NCBI GenBank assembly: GCA_027575805.1
Contig: JANBPU010000459.1
Coordinates: 1 to 10,311 of the forward strand
Length of the DNA stretch: 10,311 nt
DNA from: Mycoemilia scoparia
Lineage: Eukaryota > Kickxellomycota > Kickxellomycetes > Kickxellales > Kickxellaceae
Direction of reading: 5' to 3'
Below the pieces are notes generated by a model that was given only the letters and a program-made list of their open reading frames with translations, was not told the origin of the DNA and did no database searches. How positions within the stretch are numbered: the stretch's first letter is position 1; each line of letters starts with the position of its first letter. Below are positions 1-7,384 of this stretch, in pieces. Made by a program: the position numbers and the translations under genes.

Positions 1-1239
1 GATATAGGGACCTTAAAATGCTAAAGGGATCTAGCCCAGAGCTATATAAAGGTTAGGCCTCTTGGTTTCAATTTGCCATTAAATGGAATATTTTGCTATT
101 TAATATAAAATACGACCCAATTATCTTGGAATCTTTGAATACCTGTCACATTAATATCCAAAGAAGGTTGTTGCAATCAACTGTTTATTAAAAGCATTAA
201 CGAGTTTAAAGGCGGGAAAGAGATTTGGAACTGAGAATGGTGATCCAATAATCAAATCTGTGCTCTTTGATGATTGTTGAGAGTTTTCAGCATGTTTAAT
301 CGGATCAACAGTCATAAACACAGTAGAGATTAAACAAAATTCGGCTCTGTGGGAAATCAACAACATTATATGAAACGGTTTAAAAGAAACATTTGAGGGA
401 TGATAAAATTTTTCTTGCATCTTTCTTTTCTTTTTATTAGCATGGTCTATACTTAACTATATTGACCACTGTGTCTCTGCCTAGGTGGTAAGTTCTATAA
501 TTAGGGAAAATATTTGGATCACATGCACCTATTGCCAAAGGACGGGACTGCAGGGACGTTTTGTGTAAAGGGATAATGAAGGGGATCATTTATATATAAT
601 CCGCGAAAACCAAAGAGTATGTTGGCATCTATTGCTTTCTATGGCCATATGTGCTTTTTGGGATTTTCTCCATTTTGGAAAAGATGACTTGTGTCTATTC
701 GCGAAGATAAAATCACTTTACACACCGTCGTGCTGTTTGAGGCGCTCTCTTCATTCCTTTGTGTGAGAGTCGTTATAGGTACCCACGATACATTTACAAC
801 CTATTAACACAATTTATTTATGTTGATATTTGTAGGAGACACACATTTCTTTTAGTCATGCTATTAGAACTATCAGGCCCGTTAGAGCCATTATACATAC
901 ACGGCAGATATGACCCAGAATAATATATTACTTTTCATAGTTTCATTTTTAATCCTTTTGTAATTATAATAATACCACATTGTATTGTACCCTATTTGCT
1001 TGTTTAGTTTATATAATGTCTAAGGAACCCTCATACAAGCGCAAACATAAATTATCCAGCTTTTACCAATAATCTATTCTTTCTTATTGGATAACATGCA
1101 AGCATACATACATACAAATTTGTAACAGGACAAAACTTTTTGTTTTTTGCCTCCTTATTCATCACACTTTTTTCACCGATACTTGATTTTTCTATACATT
1201 ATTGTACATACATTGTAAAATAATTATCAAACAACAACT
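1..1239. other. Left intergenic region, no supported gene
   Basis: This 1.2 kb stretch is AT-rich and shows no recognisable protein, tRNA or rRNA. The longest open frame is 89 codons on the minus strand (151-420); its composition is not distinctive, it matches no family I know, and it has no supporting exon nearby. The right end holds the CTU1 promoter, including an inverted pair of CCAAT boxes. The left end may contain the 3' flank of a gene lying outside the window, but nothing proves it. Confidence 0.6.
1066..1090. promoter_or_regulatory. Inverted pair of CCAAT boxes upstream of CTU1
   Basis: CCAATAA (1066-1072) and TTATTGG (1084-1090) form a perfect 7-bp inverted repeat around an 11-nt spacer. 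Each arm carries a CCAAT core, in opposite orientations, about 150-175 nt before the CTU1 start codon. CCAAT is the known site of the fungal HAP/NF-Y complex, and this distance is normal for it. Use by CTU1 is inferred. In AT-rich DNA single CCAAT motifs are common, so the paired arrangement is the main argument. Confidence 0.35.
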
Positions 1240-2593
1240 ATGGCAAGAAAATGTGAATTGTGTCAAGCCAACAAGGCTGTATTGAAGCGCCCAAAGACAT
1301 TGCAGGCAATTTGTCGAGAATGCTTCTATTTGGTGTTTGAAACCGAAATTCATCATACCATTGTTCAGAGCAATTTGTTTAAGCCGGGAATGCGAGTGGC
1401 AATTGGTGCTTCAGGAGGCAAAGGTAATAATAAGTGGGCCACAAAGCGGTCAAATATAATTATATATATTAATATATAAAATGTTTATGGATGATGAAAT
1501 TCTGCACATAGACTCAACGGTTCTGGCCTATGTTTTAAAGACATTGAATGAGCGATACAATTATGGAGTCGAATTGTTTTTGCTTTCGATTGACGAAGGG
1601 ATTCGAGGATATCGTGATGATTCACTTGAGACAGTGAAAAGAAACCAAGAACAATACCAATTGCCACTAAAGATCATTTCGTACAAGGAGCTCTATGGTT
1701 GGAGCATGGATGATATTGTTGAGGCTGTTGGACGAAAGAATAATTGTACTTTCTGTGGTGTATTTAGAAGACAGGCATTAGACCGTGGAGCCTTGATGTT
1801 GGATGTTGACCATATCGTTACTGGGCATAATGCCGATGATATCGCCGAAACCATATTAATGAACATCATGAGAGGCGACATAGCCAGGTTACAGCGATGT
1901 ACTGAGATTGTCACAGCGGGCGATGGCTGCTGTAAGAGATCAAAGCCATTCAAGTACACCTATGAAAAGGAAATTGTCATGTATGCATATTTCAAGAAGT
2001 TGGATTATTTCTCGACAGAGTGTACATATTCGCCAAATGCCTACCGTGGATTTGCTCGAACTTTTCTAAAAGATCTGGAAGCCATCAGACCCAGCTCTAT
2101 TTTGGATATCATTCGATCTGGAGAGGCCATGCAGGTTAAGAGCGAAATTGAATTGCCTAAGCAATCATCTTGTGAGCGATGTGGATATATGTCAAGCAAT
2201 AGGCTTTGCAAAGCATGCGTTCTTTTGGAAGGCTTAAATCGTGGAGTTCCTAAACTTGGCATTGGAAAGACAAAGAAGTCGGACTGGGACAAATTGGCTG
2301 ATGAGCAGAACAGTAGTAGCGATAATAGCGGTGCAGCACAGATGATGGTTAAGTTCGACGAATTGCGCCTGCAAGCACAGAAGCAACGTGAAGAACGGCT
2401 TTTGCTCAATGGGAAGCAGGGAGGATCCGATGGCTATTATTGCTCTGGTGGTGGCTGTGATGCACCACAGAAAATTACTTGTTGCAGTAAAAACAGCTCT
2501 ACTAAACAGAATTGCAAAAATAGTTGCGGTGGTACATCAGATTCCTGTCAATCAGACCCAATAGAAGCAACAACAGTTGTATCCTCAAAATAA
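1240..2593 (+). CDS. CTU1: Cytoplasmic tRNA 2-thiolation protein 1 (Ncs6/Ctu1)
   Basis: This is the ATP-dependent thiolase that, with Ncs2/Ctu2, puts sulfur from thiocarboxylated Urm1 onto U34 of tRNA Lys(UUU), Glu(UUC) and Gln(UUG) in the cytosol. Exon 1 is 1240-1423, the intron 1424-1511 (88 nt, GTAATA...CATAG) and exon 2 1512-2593, giving 421 residues. The splice splits the Asp codon of the PP-loop, rebuilding SGGKDS at residues 58-63. An N-terminal zinc finger uses Cys5, 8, 25 and 28. CTFC (Cys140, Cys143) and Cys232 are the expected Fe-S/catalytic cysteines, GHNADD lies at 166-171, and a second zinc finger uses Cys282, 285, 294 and 297. The start has A at -3 and G at +4. The body aligns closely with yeast Ncs6 as I know it. 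Residues from about 300 on are an extra tail: a charged helix-like stretch, then seven cysteines between 372 and 407. The gene faces SLD5 tail to tail. Confidence 0.97.
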
Positions 2594-2622
2594 ATAGGTT
2601 CCCTAGACTGTCTGTATAATTC

Positions 2623-2628
2623 TTTATT
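2623..2628 (-). terminator. Possible polyadenylation signal of SLD5
   Basis: AATAAA on the minus strand lies 57 nt beyond the SLD5 stop codon, a suitable place for a eukaryotic cleavage and polyadenylation signal. It sits inside the 91-nt gap between the SLD5 and CTU1 stop codons, so the two 3' untranslated regions probably overlap. On the plus strand another AATAAA (2589-2594) overlaps the CTU1 stop codon itself. Both hexamers can occur by chance in AT-rich DNA. Confidence 0.35.
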
Positions 2629-2684
2629 ATGTTTGTTTTGATGTCAAGAATACACACAAAAAATTCAACAAGCACATTATAAAG

Positions 2685-3653
2685 TTATATCAAATCGACT
2701 TTTCCATCCTCCAAAAGATGCCGAACAGTGCTGTACTTTGTGATAAAGATGCTGTTTCTGGCCATATATATGATGTCCTGTGCATCACCAAACTGATAAT
2801 CGCCAATTTCTTCCTTTACACGACAAAACACGGCTTCATTGAGATCGGGCTTAGTCAACATACTAGCGCCGCTAAGCGCCGCTGATTCATCGCCATCCTC
2901 CTCAGCATCCTGTTCAGTCACAATCGAGCTTTTAAGATGTCTTGGAAACTGATTCAAAAACGAGTCAACATAATGGGATTCCAAAGCTTGAACGTGTCTA
3001 GACAGATAGTCAATTTCTTGTTGAGACATCCTATTGCGGTATGCCAAATCGGACAAGTAAAATTGGGCGTGGGTTTCAAGCTTAGAAAGCCTAGCTCTCA
3101 AATACGACCGAACTATATACTTTATTCTTTCCAAATCCGTCAGCAATATAATGGTTTTAAATCCACTTTTTGGATCACCCTGTTCACGTAATTCGTTTAT
3201 GGCTTCTTGCTGGAATGACATCAACTCCATTAGGTTTTCCAAGACGGTGCCAGCGTACGGCAAGATTTCAGGAGAATTGCGTTCATTTATCCATGCTTTT
3301 TTGAGGGCTATCCAATCTTCTTCGTTATTGTCTTCTTGGACATACCAATCTACTTCTGCATCTGCAGAGCTTGTATTATTTTGGCCTTGACCTTCGGATG
3401 TCTGGTGGTCTTGCTTTGTTGAATCACCTTTGGATGATTTGGGTTTATTAGTGGTGTTTAGGCTATCTGTGTTTTCTAGTCCAACTTCTTCATCATCGTC
3501 GTCGTCTTCCATACGAGGTGCTTGTCCAAATGCATCATTATCTATCATATCATCTTCATGGAATTGATGGGCATGTGTATTATCTTGTCCTTCGTTCGGC
3601 ACGCCATGGCTACTGCTGTAGTTATTATTATCATATGGCTCGTCTATGTCCAT
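2685..3653 (-). CDS. SLD5: DNA replication complex GINS subunit Sld5
   Basis: Sld5 is one of the four GINS subunits. GINS joins Cdc45 and Mcm2-7 as the CMG replicative helicase in the nucleus and links it to polymerase epsilon. The protein is 322 residues with no intron. The family signatures are clear: AWINERNSPEILPY at 120-133, LERIKYIVRSYLRARL at 174-189 (the alpha-helical A domain), and a C-terminal B domain starting KPDLNEAVFCRV near 268 and ending KVDLI, like the human protein. The frame stays open to 3689, but the codon there is GTG; the first ATG is at 3653 with A at -3 and G at +4, so I start there. Two things are unusual: an acidic, Asn/Ser/Gln-rich extension of about 100 residues before the domain (an acidic run at 48-56), and an acidic insert joining the A and B domains (about 245-262). 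Human Sld5 is only about 223 residues. The gene is divergent from CPR6 and convergent with CTU1. Confidence 0.94.
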   Translation of the reverse strand: MDIDEPYDNNNYSSSHGVPNEGQDNTHAHQFHEDDMIDNDAFGQAPRMEDDDDDEEVGLENTDSLNTTNKPKSSKGDSTKQDHQTSEGQGQNNTSSADAEVDWYVQEDNNEEDWIALKKAWINERNSPEILPYAGTVLENLMELMSFQQEAINELREQGDPKSGFKTIILLTDLERIKYIVRSYLRARLSKLETHAQFYLSDLAYRNRMSQQEIDYLSRHVQALESHYVDSFLNQFPRHLKSSIVTEQDAEEDGDESAALSGASMLTKPDLNEAVFCRVKEEIGDYQFGDAQDIIYMARNSIFITKYSTVRHLLEDGKVDLI

Positions 3654-3766
3654 TTTCTTTATATGTTTTCTAAAGTTAAAGTATGACACACTGTTGCTGC
3701 TGTCTTTGTTTTATCGTTATGGGGTAGGGAGAATGGGGAATATGCTAGTTTGTGCCCAACACTTTT

Positions 3767-3772
3767 GCGCGT
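3767..3772 (-). promoter_or_regulatory. MCB-like site upstream of SLD5
   Basis: The minus strand reads ACGCGC about 115 nt before the SLD5 start codon. It matches five of six bases of the MluI cell-cycle box ACGCGT, bound in fungi by MBF (Mbp1/Swi6-type factors) to drive S-phase genes. SLD5 is a replication gene and CG-rich hexamers are rare in this AT-rich gap, which supports the idea. A single imperfect site is weak evidence. Confidence 0.3.
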
Positions 3773-3841
3773 GTATATTAAAAATACAGAACCCCTTTTT
3801 GTATATATATTGAGAAATGAAATTAATAGCAAATGTGAAAG

Positions 3842-3845
<4 letters not shown>

Positions 3846-3872
<27 letters not shown>
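3846..3872. repeat. (AG)n microsatellite
   Basis: An uninterrupted AG dinucleotide run of 27 nt lies about 195-220 nt upstream of the SLD5 start. It is a pure purine strand opposite a pure pyrimidine strand. It is probably part of the SLD5 promoter or 5' leader region, and its length is likely to vary between isolates. Confidence 0.9.
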
Positions 3873-4113
3873 TAGGTAGACAAAATAGCTCGTCAACAGT
3901 ACTATTTCTTTACAATCAAATCCAATAAACAATGATTCAATCGTCGATTGATATTATGGTCAAATTTTAAATGGCAGGTTCTCCATTAAAATAAATCCTA
4001 TACCCTCACCCCTTCAGTAAGTTTAGCCCATAAGCCATACATTCCGGGGTAGTATTGGAGACATCATTCTGGTACACTTTTAGAGGAGACCTTACCATAT
4101 GAATCATAATTTT

Positions 4114-4349
4114 TGACGGGTGCCTTTTTTGGCCAGTAAGTATAGGGGCAATCACAGCCAAATGGATGTCCAGTTTTACTAGTAAACTTTCACCCTTCAA
4201 AAATTATTACCCATATGGCCAGATTTCACAAAGCTTCAGGCAAAATGGGTCCCTCAGAAATTGCATATGGATTGGCTGGTGATTGGGCAAAATTATGAGG
4301 TCCCATTTCTGCTTATCCTACATTTGATCACTAGTAGAATCTTGCCATT
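4114..4349. repeat. Degenerate dispersed repeat, longest copy (A)
   Basis: The left half (about 4114-4228) matches the segment at 7698-7800, including a perfect 24-bp identity (4141-4164 with 7731-7754). The right half (about 4242-4349) matches 6118-6230 at roughly two thirds identity by eye. Copy A therefore joins the two halves found separately elsewhere in the window. No clear terminal inverted repeats or target duplication were seen. It could be an eroded transposable element or a non-autonomous derivative; the class is unknown. Confidence 0.5.
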
Positions 4350-4377
4350 TAACCAAATGATTTATTTCATTAATGAG

Positions 4378-4385
4378 TTCTAGAA
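4378..4385. promoter_or_regulatory. Possible heat-shock element of CPR6
   Basis: TTC-TA-GAA is a perfect 8-bp palindrome and forms two inverted 5-bp units of the heat-shock factor site. It lies about 117 nt upstream of the CPR6 TATA box. A further GAA follows at 4388-4390, and an imperfect GAA-TC-TTG lies at 4337-4344. Cyp40/Cpr6 genes are known Hsf1 targets in yeast, which makes the position suggestive. A full three-unit site is not present. Confidence 0.25.
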
Positions 4386-4501
4386 AGGAACAGAAAAATC
4401 TGTAAACCAAATAGAGAACATACAAAGCATTATACTGCATTAATTATAATCAACAAACCGCCAACCAACTACAAAGAGCCCATAAGTCCGACTCCAAATG
4501 G

Positions 4502-4509
4502 TATATAAA
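4502..4509 (+). promoter_or_regulatory. TATA box of CPR6
   Basis: TATATAAA lies 135-142 nt before the CPR6 start codon. It is followed by a pyrimidine-rich stretch (about 4535-4615) typical of fungal transcription start regions, so a 5' leader of about 100 nt is expected. This is the cleanest TATA element next to a gene in the window. Confidence 0.5.
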
Positions 4510-4643
4510 GAACCGATTTTGACAGAACCACATAGTCTCTTTAGTGTTCCTCTACATTCTATTTAGTTCTATACCTTCTTAGTGTTTACCACACTCTATC
4601 ATCATTTTTCTATAAATCGTTAGCTTACTATCACTTTGGAAAC

Positions 4644-5780
4644 ATGTTGAACGAAGCCAATCCCCGTTGCTACTTGGACATCACAGCTGGTGGTAAACCA
4701 CTGGGTCGTATAGTAGTAGAGCTCTACAAAGATAAGGTTCCCAAGACCGCTGAAAACTTCAGAGCCCTATGTACTGGCGAAAAGGGTGAAGGAAAGCAAG
4801 GCAAGCCCTTGCATTACAAGGGATCAATCTTCCACCGCGTCATCAAAAACTTTATGATCCAGGGTGGTGATTTTACCAACGGAAACGGAACTGGTGGTGA
4901 AAGCATATACGGCGAAAAGTTTAATGATGAAGCCTTTGAATTCAACCACGATCGACCATTCCTTTTGAGTATGGCAAACTCTGGACCAAACACTAATGGA
5001 TCACAGTTCTTTATCACCACGGTTCCTACACCCCATTTGGACAACAAGCACGTCATCTTTGGCCAAGTGCTTAAAGGAAAGGGTGTGGTTCGTCATATAG
5101 AGAATGCCAAGACAGCCTCTGGTGACAAGCCACTTGAGGATGTTGTTATTGCTGAATGTGGAGAAATTGCTCCTGGTGAAGATGATGGTGTATCAAACCC
5201 TGGTGCTGAAGATGGCGACGCATATCCAGATTTTCCCGAAGACTATGAACTAAAAGATGATCAAGAATACATCCCACCCGAAGAGATCCTAAAGATCAGT
5301 AACGCTGTCAAGGCCATTGGTAATGATTACTTCAAAAAGGGCGATCTCGATAAAGCCTACTCAAAGTATGACAAGGTCATTCGTTACCTTAACGATTTCC
5401 CTGCATTCGATTCCAAGAATGACCCAGATGGTAAATTGAAGCCACAATTCCAGAGCCTTAAAATCTCGACCTATCTAAACAAAGCCATGGTGGATCTTAA
5501 GCGTCAAAAGTACAAGCCAGTTATTGATGTCTGTACCATTGTTTTGGGAATGGAAACTGGTGCCGCTAGCGAGACTGATTTGGCCAAGGCCTACTATCGT
5601 CGTGGTCAGGCTTATGAAAAGACCAATGATCTCACTGGTGCTAAGGAAGATCTTGCCAAGGCACTTAAACATGCTCCAAGCGATGCTAATATTAAAAACA
5701 AGTATAATGCGATTGTCAAAAAGGAATCAGAAAATAAGGTCAAGCTCAAGAATAAATTTGCCGAGTTCTTTGCTCAGTAA
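4644..5780 (+). CDS. CPR6: Cyclophilin 40-type peptidyl-prolyl isomerase (Cpr6/CypD)
   Basis: This enzyme catalyses cis-trans isomerisation of peptidyl-prolyl bonds and acts as an Hsp90 co-chaperone in the cytosol. The 378-residue product, read without an intron, has the usual length and order for the family. The cyclophilin domain spans about 8-174, with [15 protein letters not shown] (catalytic Arg65, with Phe70 and Gln73) and NTNGSQFFI (116-124). His131 replaces the Trp of cyclophilin A that contacts cyclosporin, as is typical of Cyp40 proteins and known to weaken drug binding. An acidic linker (about 175-210) leads to three TPR repeats near 218-251, 269-302 and 313-346. GNDYF, YLNKA and AYYRRGQAY match conserved TPR positions that clamp the EEVD tail of Hsp90/Hsp70. 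The start codon begins a normal N-terminus. Promoter elements (TATA at 4502, possible heat-shock site at 4378) lie upstream. The gene is divergent from SLD5. Confidence 0.97.
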   Translation: MLNEANPRCYLDITAGGKPLGRIVVELYKDKVPKTAENFRALCTGEKGEGKQGKPLHYKGSIFHRVIKNFMIQGGDFTNGNGTGGESIYGEKFNDEAFEFNHDRPFLLSMANSGPNTNGSQFFITTVPTPHLDNKHVIFGQVLKGKGVVRHIENAKTASGDKPLEDVVIAECGEIAPGEDDGVSNPGAEDGDAYPDFPEDYELKDDQEYIPPEEILKISNAVKAIGNDYFKKGDLDKAYSKYDKVIRYLNDFPAFDSKNDPDGKLKPQFQSLKISTYLNKAMVDLKRQKYKPVIDVCTIVLGMETGAASETDLAKAYYRRGQAYEKTNDLTGAKEDLAKALKHAPSDANIKNKYNAIVKKESENKVKLKNKFAEFFAQ

Positions 5781-6475
5781 ATGAATGCTGTTTATTGTGG
5801 ATGGTGATTGCGATGATTGTGCCAGTGTTTAAGGTTTGAGTCTACATTTCTGGCTTCTGTCTATATTTTATAAATACAATGCTGCATTTTTATTTATGAC
5901 AATGACATAATTTAATACCTGATTGTTTGTAAAACGGCTGATATTGGCATTTTAAAGTAGATGACAATATATCAAGCAAGAGACCAACAATTATTTTCCA
6001 GGCTTGAAGTCCTAGCCTATAATATACCAATCCCAAATTGCTTATTGAAGTATCAAGAAAATTAATGTGCTTTTTAAAGCATGCATTACATTTTTATCAG
6101 AATCCACAAGGCCGTGGATAAAAATGGGTCCTTTGGAATTGGATATCAAATGGGTGATGATCGGGCCATAACCTGTGGACCTATTTCTATACATTTCCCA
6201 CTTGATTGCTAGTGACATTTTATTACACCTTATCAATACAAATACAAATTCATTTTAAACATTATGAAGCACATTCTTCGTTTTCTCTATAAATTCACTT
6301 GCAATAACAAACGCCTGAATTTTTGTAAACAATAAAATCACTTGGTTTTCCAAAAAAGTATATTGTTTTACAACTAAGACAACATGCTAACAAAAATGAA
6401 AGATAAAGTTGGCGAACCTGGTTGAACGGCAGAAATCTGCAATTTGGCAGGCTTCATTAACATATCTCCATCCAT
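5781..6475. other. Intergenic region between CPR6 and the membrane protein gene
   Basis: Both flanking genes end here, so this gap of about 0.7 kb holds two 3' untranslated regions. It contains one copy of the dispersed repeat (about 6118-6230). The only open frame of note (64 codons, 6042-6236, minus) lies within that repeat and matches nothing I know. No RNA gene was seen. Confidence 0.65.
6118..6230. repeat. Degenerate dispersed repeat, right-half copy (B)
   Basis: The segment starts with an 11-bp identity to copy A (6121-6131 with 4242-4252). It stays alignable with few gaps to the pair GATTGCTAG (6204-6212) and GATCACTAG (4326-4334). Identity is roughly two thirds by eye. The left half of copy A is not found next to it. 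A 6-bp hairpin (ATCCAC...GTGGAT, about 6103-6120) sits at its left edge. Confidence 0.45.
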
Positions 6476-7127
6476 TTAGACACCCCGCCTCTCTCCATCT
6501 TTGTAGTCAATCAATCCCTAAAAGAATAGACTCTTGATTAGACCACCTAAAAGAGGAAGGAATACTTGGAAAAAAAAAGATGACCAAGAATGGTGTATAC
6601 ACAGGGAAAAATCTAGGCCCAGAATAAAGGAAAGAGCGAATTTCAATATAGATCATCAACACTAGATGAAGAGTGTACAAGGCGATGCTGAAGAACATAC
6701 CAATGGTACTAGACATTAGTCCTATAAACACTCCATAAACAAGTATCGCCAAGAAAACAAGGCCATGTAGTTCTCCACTTAGTATAGCACATAGCCAAAT
6801 CTTGCACAAGAATGCATATACAATGCCCAAGGCTGCAAGATTGTCACCACTGATCCAGACACTTAGCAAAAGGTCAGTCAGCATATAGAAATTTTCAAAC
6901 ATGTCTTTTGCAGTTGCTTCGCTAGTGTATTCATACTTCTGATTAATGATCCAAAACCATACATAGAGCATTAGGATTGTAACGGCACTGGTTATGATAT
7001 GATTCAGAGGCATCGCCAGTTTGGGTTCAGTGGAAAAGATGCTGATGACATTGAAAGTATCATCAGTAGTAGTTTTGAATACACCTACTATGAGGTTGCA
7101 CAAAAGGACCAGTAAGGATACCTTCAT
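6476..7127 (-). CDS. Unrecognised multi-pass membrane protein
   Basis: I do not recognise this protein. The unspliced frame runs 7127-6507 (206 residues) and is strongly hydrophobic. An N-terminal segment (2-17) could be a signal or membrane anchor; further membrane candidates lie near 43-62, 80-92, 97-116, 122-140 and 142-161, with a short polar stretch at 63-76. I prefer a spliced 3' end: an 83-nt intron 6600-6518 (GTATAC...TTTTAG) has a CTAAT branch-like sequence about 20 nt before the acceptor. Splicing would replace the odd hydrophobic end by a polar tail, GLIDYKDGERRGV, stopping at 6476 and giving 188 residues. The donor GTATAC is not ideal, so the unspliced form stays possible. A TATA-like box lies about 190 nt upstream. 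Coding status is inferred from the long hydrophobic frame and promoter-like upstream sequence. Confidence 0.55.
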
Positions 7128-7160
7128 GATGACAGTTCCTGGGCTGAAAAGGTGTTCGGT

Positions 7161-7232
7161 GGATGGGTGGATGGGTGCGGATTGCTAGAGCTTATTCTCT
7201 TGAAGGCGCTGCTGTTGTTGTTGTTGCTGTTG
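7161..7232. repeat. Simple repeats in the membrane-protein 5' leader
   Basis: Two exact copies of an 8-mer (GGATGGGT, 7161-7168 and 7169-7176) and a trinucleotide run (7208-7232, CAA/CAG on the minus strand) lie between the TATA-like box and the start codon of the minus-strand membrane protein gene. They are probably transcribed as 5' untranslated sequence. CAA-rich unstructured leaders are common in well-translated fungal messages; that role here is inferred. Confidence 0.5.
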
Positions 7233-7315
7233 GTGTGCTTAGTTGGATATCCAAGAACGATGAGAAAAGTTGCAGAGGAGATAAACTTTGCCTGGTTTTG
7301 GGCTATTATATAATC

Positions 7316-7323
7316 TATTTATA
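7316..7323 (-). promoter_or_regulatory. TATA-like box of the membrane protein gene
   Basis: TATAAATA on the minus strand lies about 190 nt before the ATG at 7127, followed by a second TA-rich block at 7305-7314. Position and sequence suit an RNA polymerase II TATA box. AT-rich context makes chance matches possible. Confidence 0.35.
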
Positions 7324-7384
7324 CTTGAATTCTTTTGTTTTTAGTCATAATCATTTGGATTTGTTGTGGCTGCTCAAAAAATAA

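Larger units (their letters stand above)
3654..4643. other. Divergent intergenic region between SLD5 and CPR6
   Basis: This 990-bp gap separates the start codons of SLD5 (leftward) and CPR6 (rightward), so it must hold both promoters. Its contents are a GCGCGT site and a GA tract on the SLD5 side, a degenerate dispersed repeat in the middle, and a TTC-TA-GAA palindrome and TATA box on the CPR6 side. The short open frames here, including 64 codons at 4006-4200 on the minus strand, match no known protein. Confidence 0.7.

Noticed and set aside
151..420. Minus-strand open frame of 89 codons
   Set aside because: It begins with a true ATG but matches no family, shows no domain or composition signal, and stands alone in AT-rich sequence.
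3654..3689. Longer N-terminus for SLD5 starting at 3689
   Set aside because: The codon at 3689 is GTG, which is not a normal nuclear start in fungi; the ATG at 3653 has a better context.
3659..3932. Two minus-strand frames rich in Ser-Leu repeats
   Set aside because: They are translations of the AG microsatellite on the opposite strand and have no other support.
4006..4200. Minus-strand frame of 64 codons as a gene
   Set aside because: It overlaps repeat copy A, and the related copy C has a stop in the same frame; treated as possible transposon remnant only.
6042..6236. Minus-strand frame of 64 codons as a gene
   Set aside because: It lies over repeat copy B, and no known domain is visible.
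7163..7384. Plus-strand frame of 73 codons with a Val/Ala-rich stretch
   Set aside because: It is antisense to the promoter and leader of the membrane protein gene; the Val-rich run comes from the GTT repeat.
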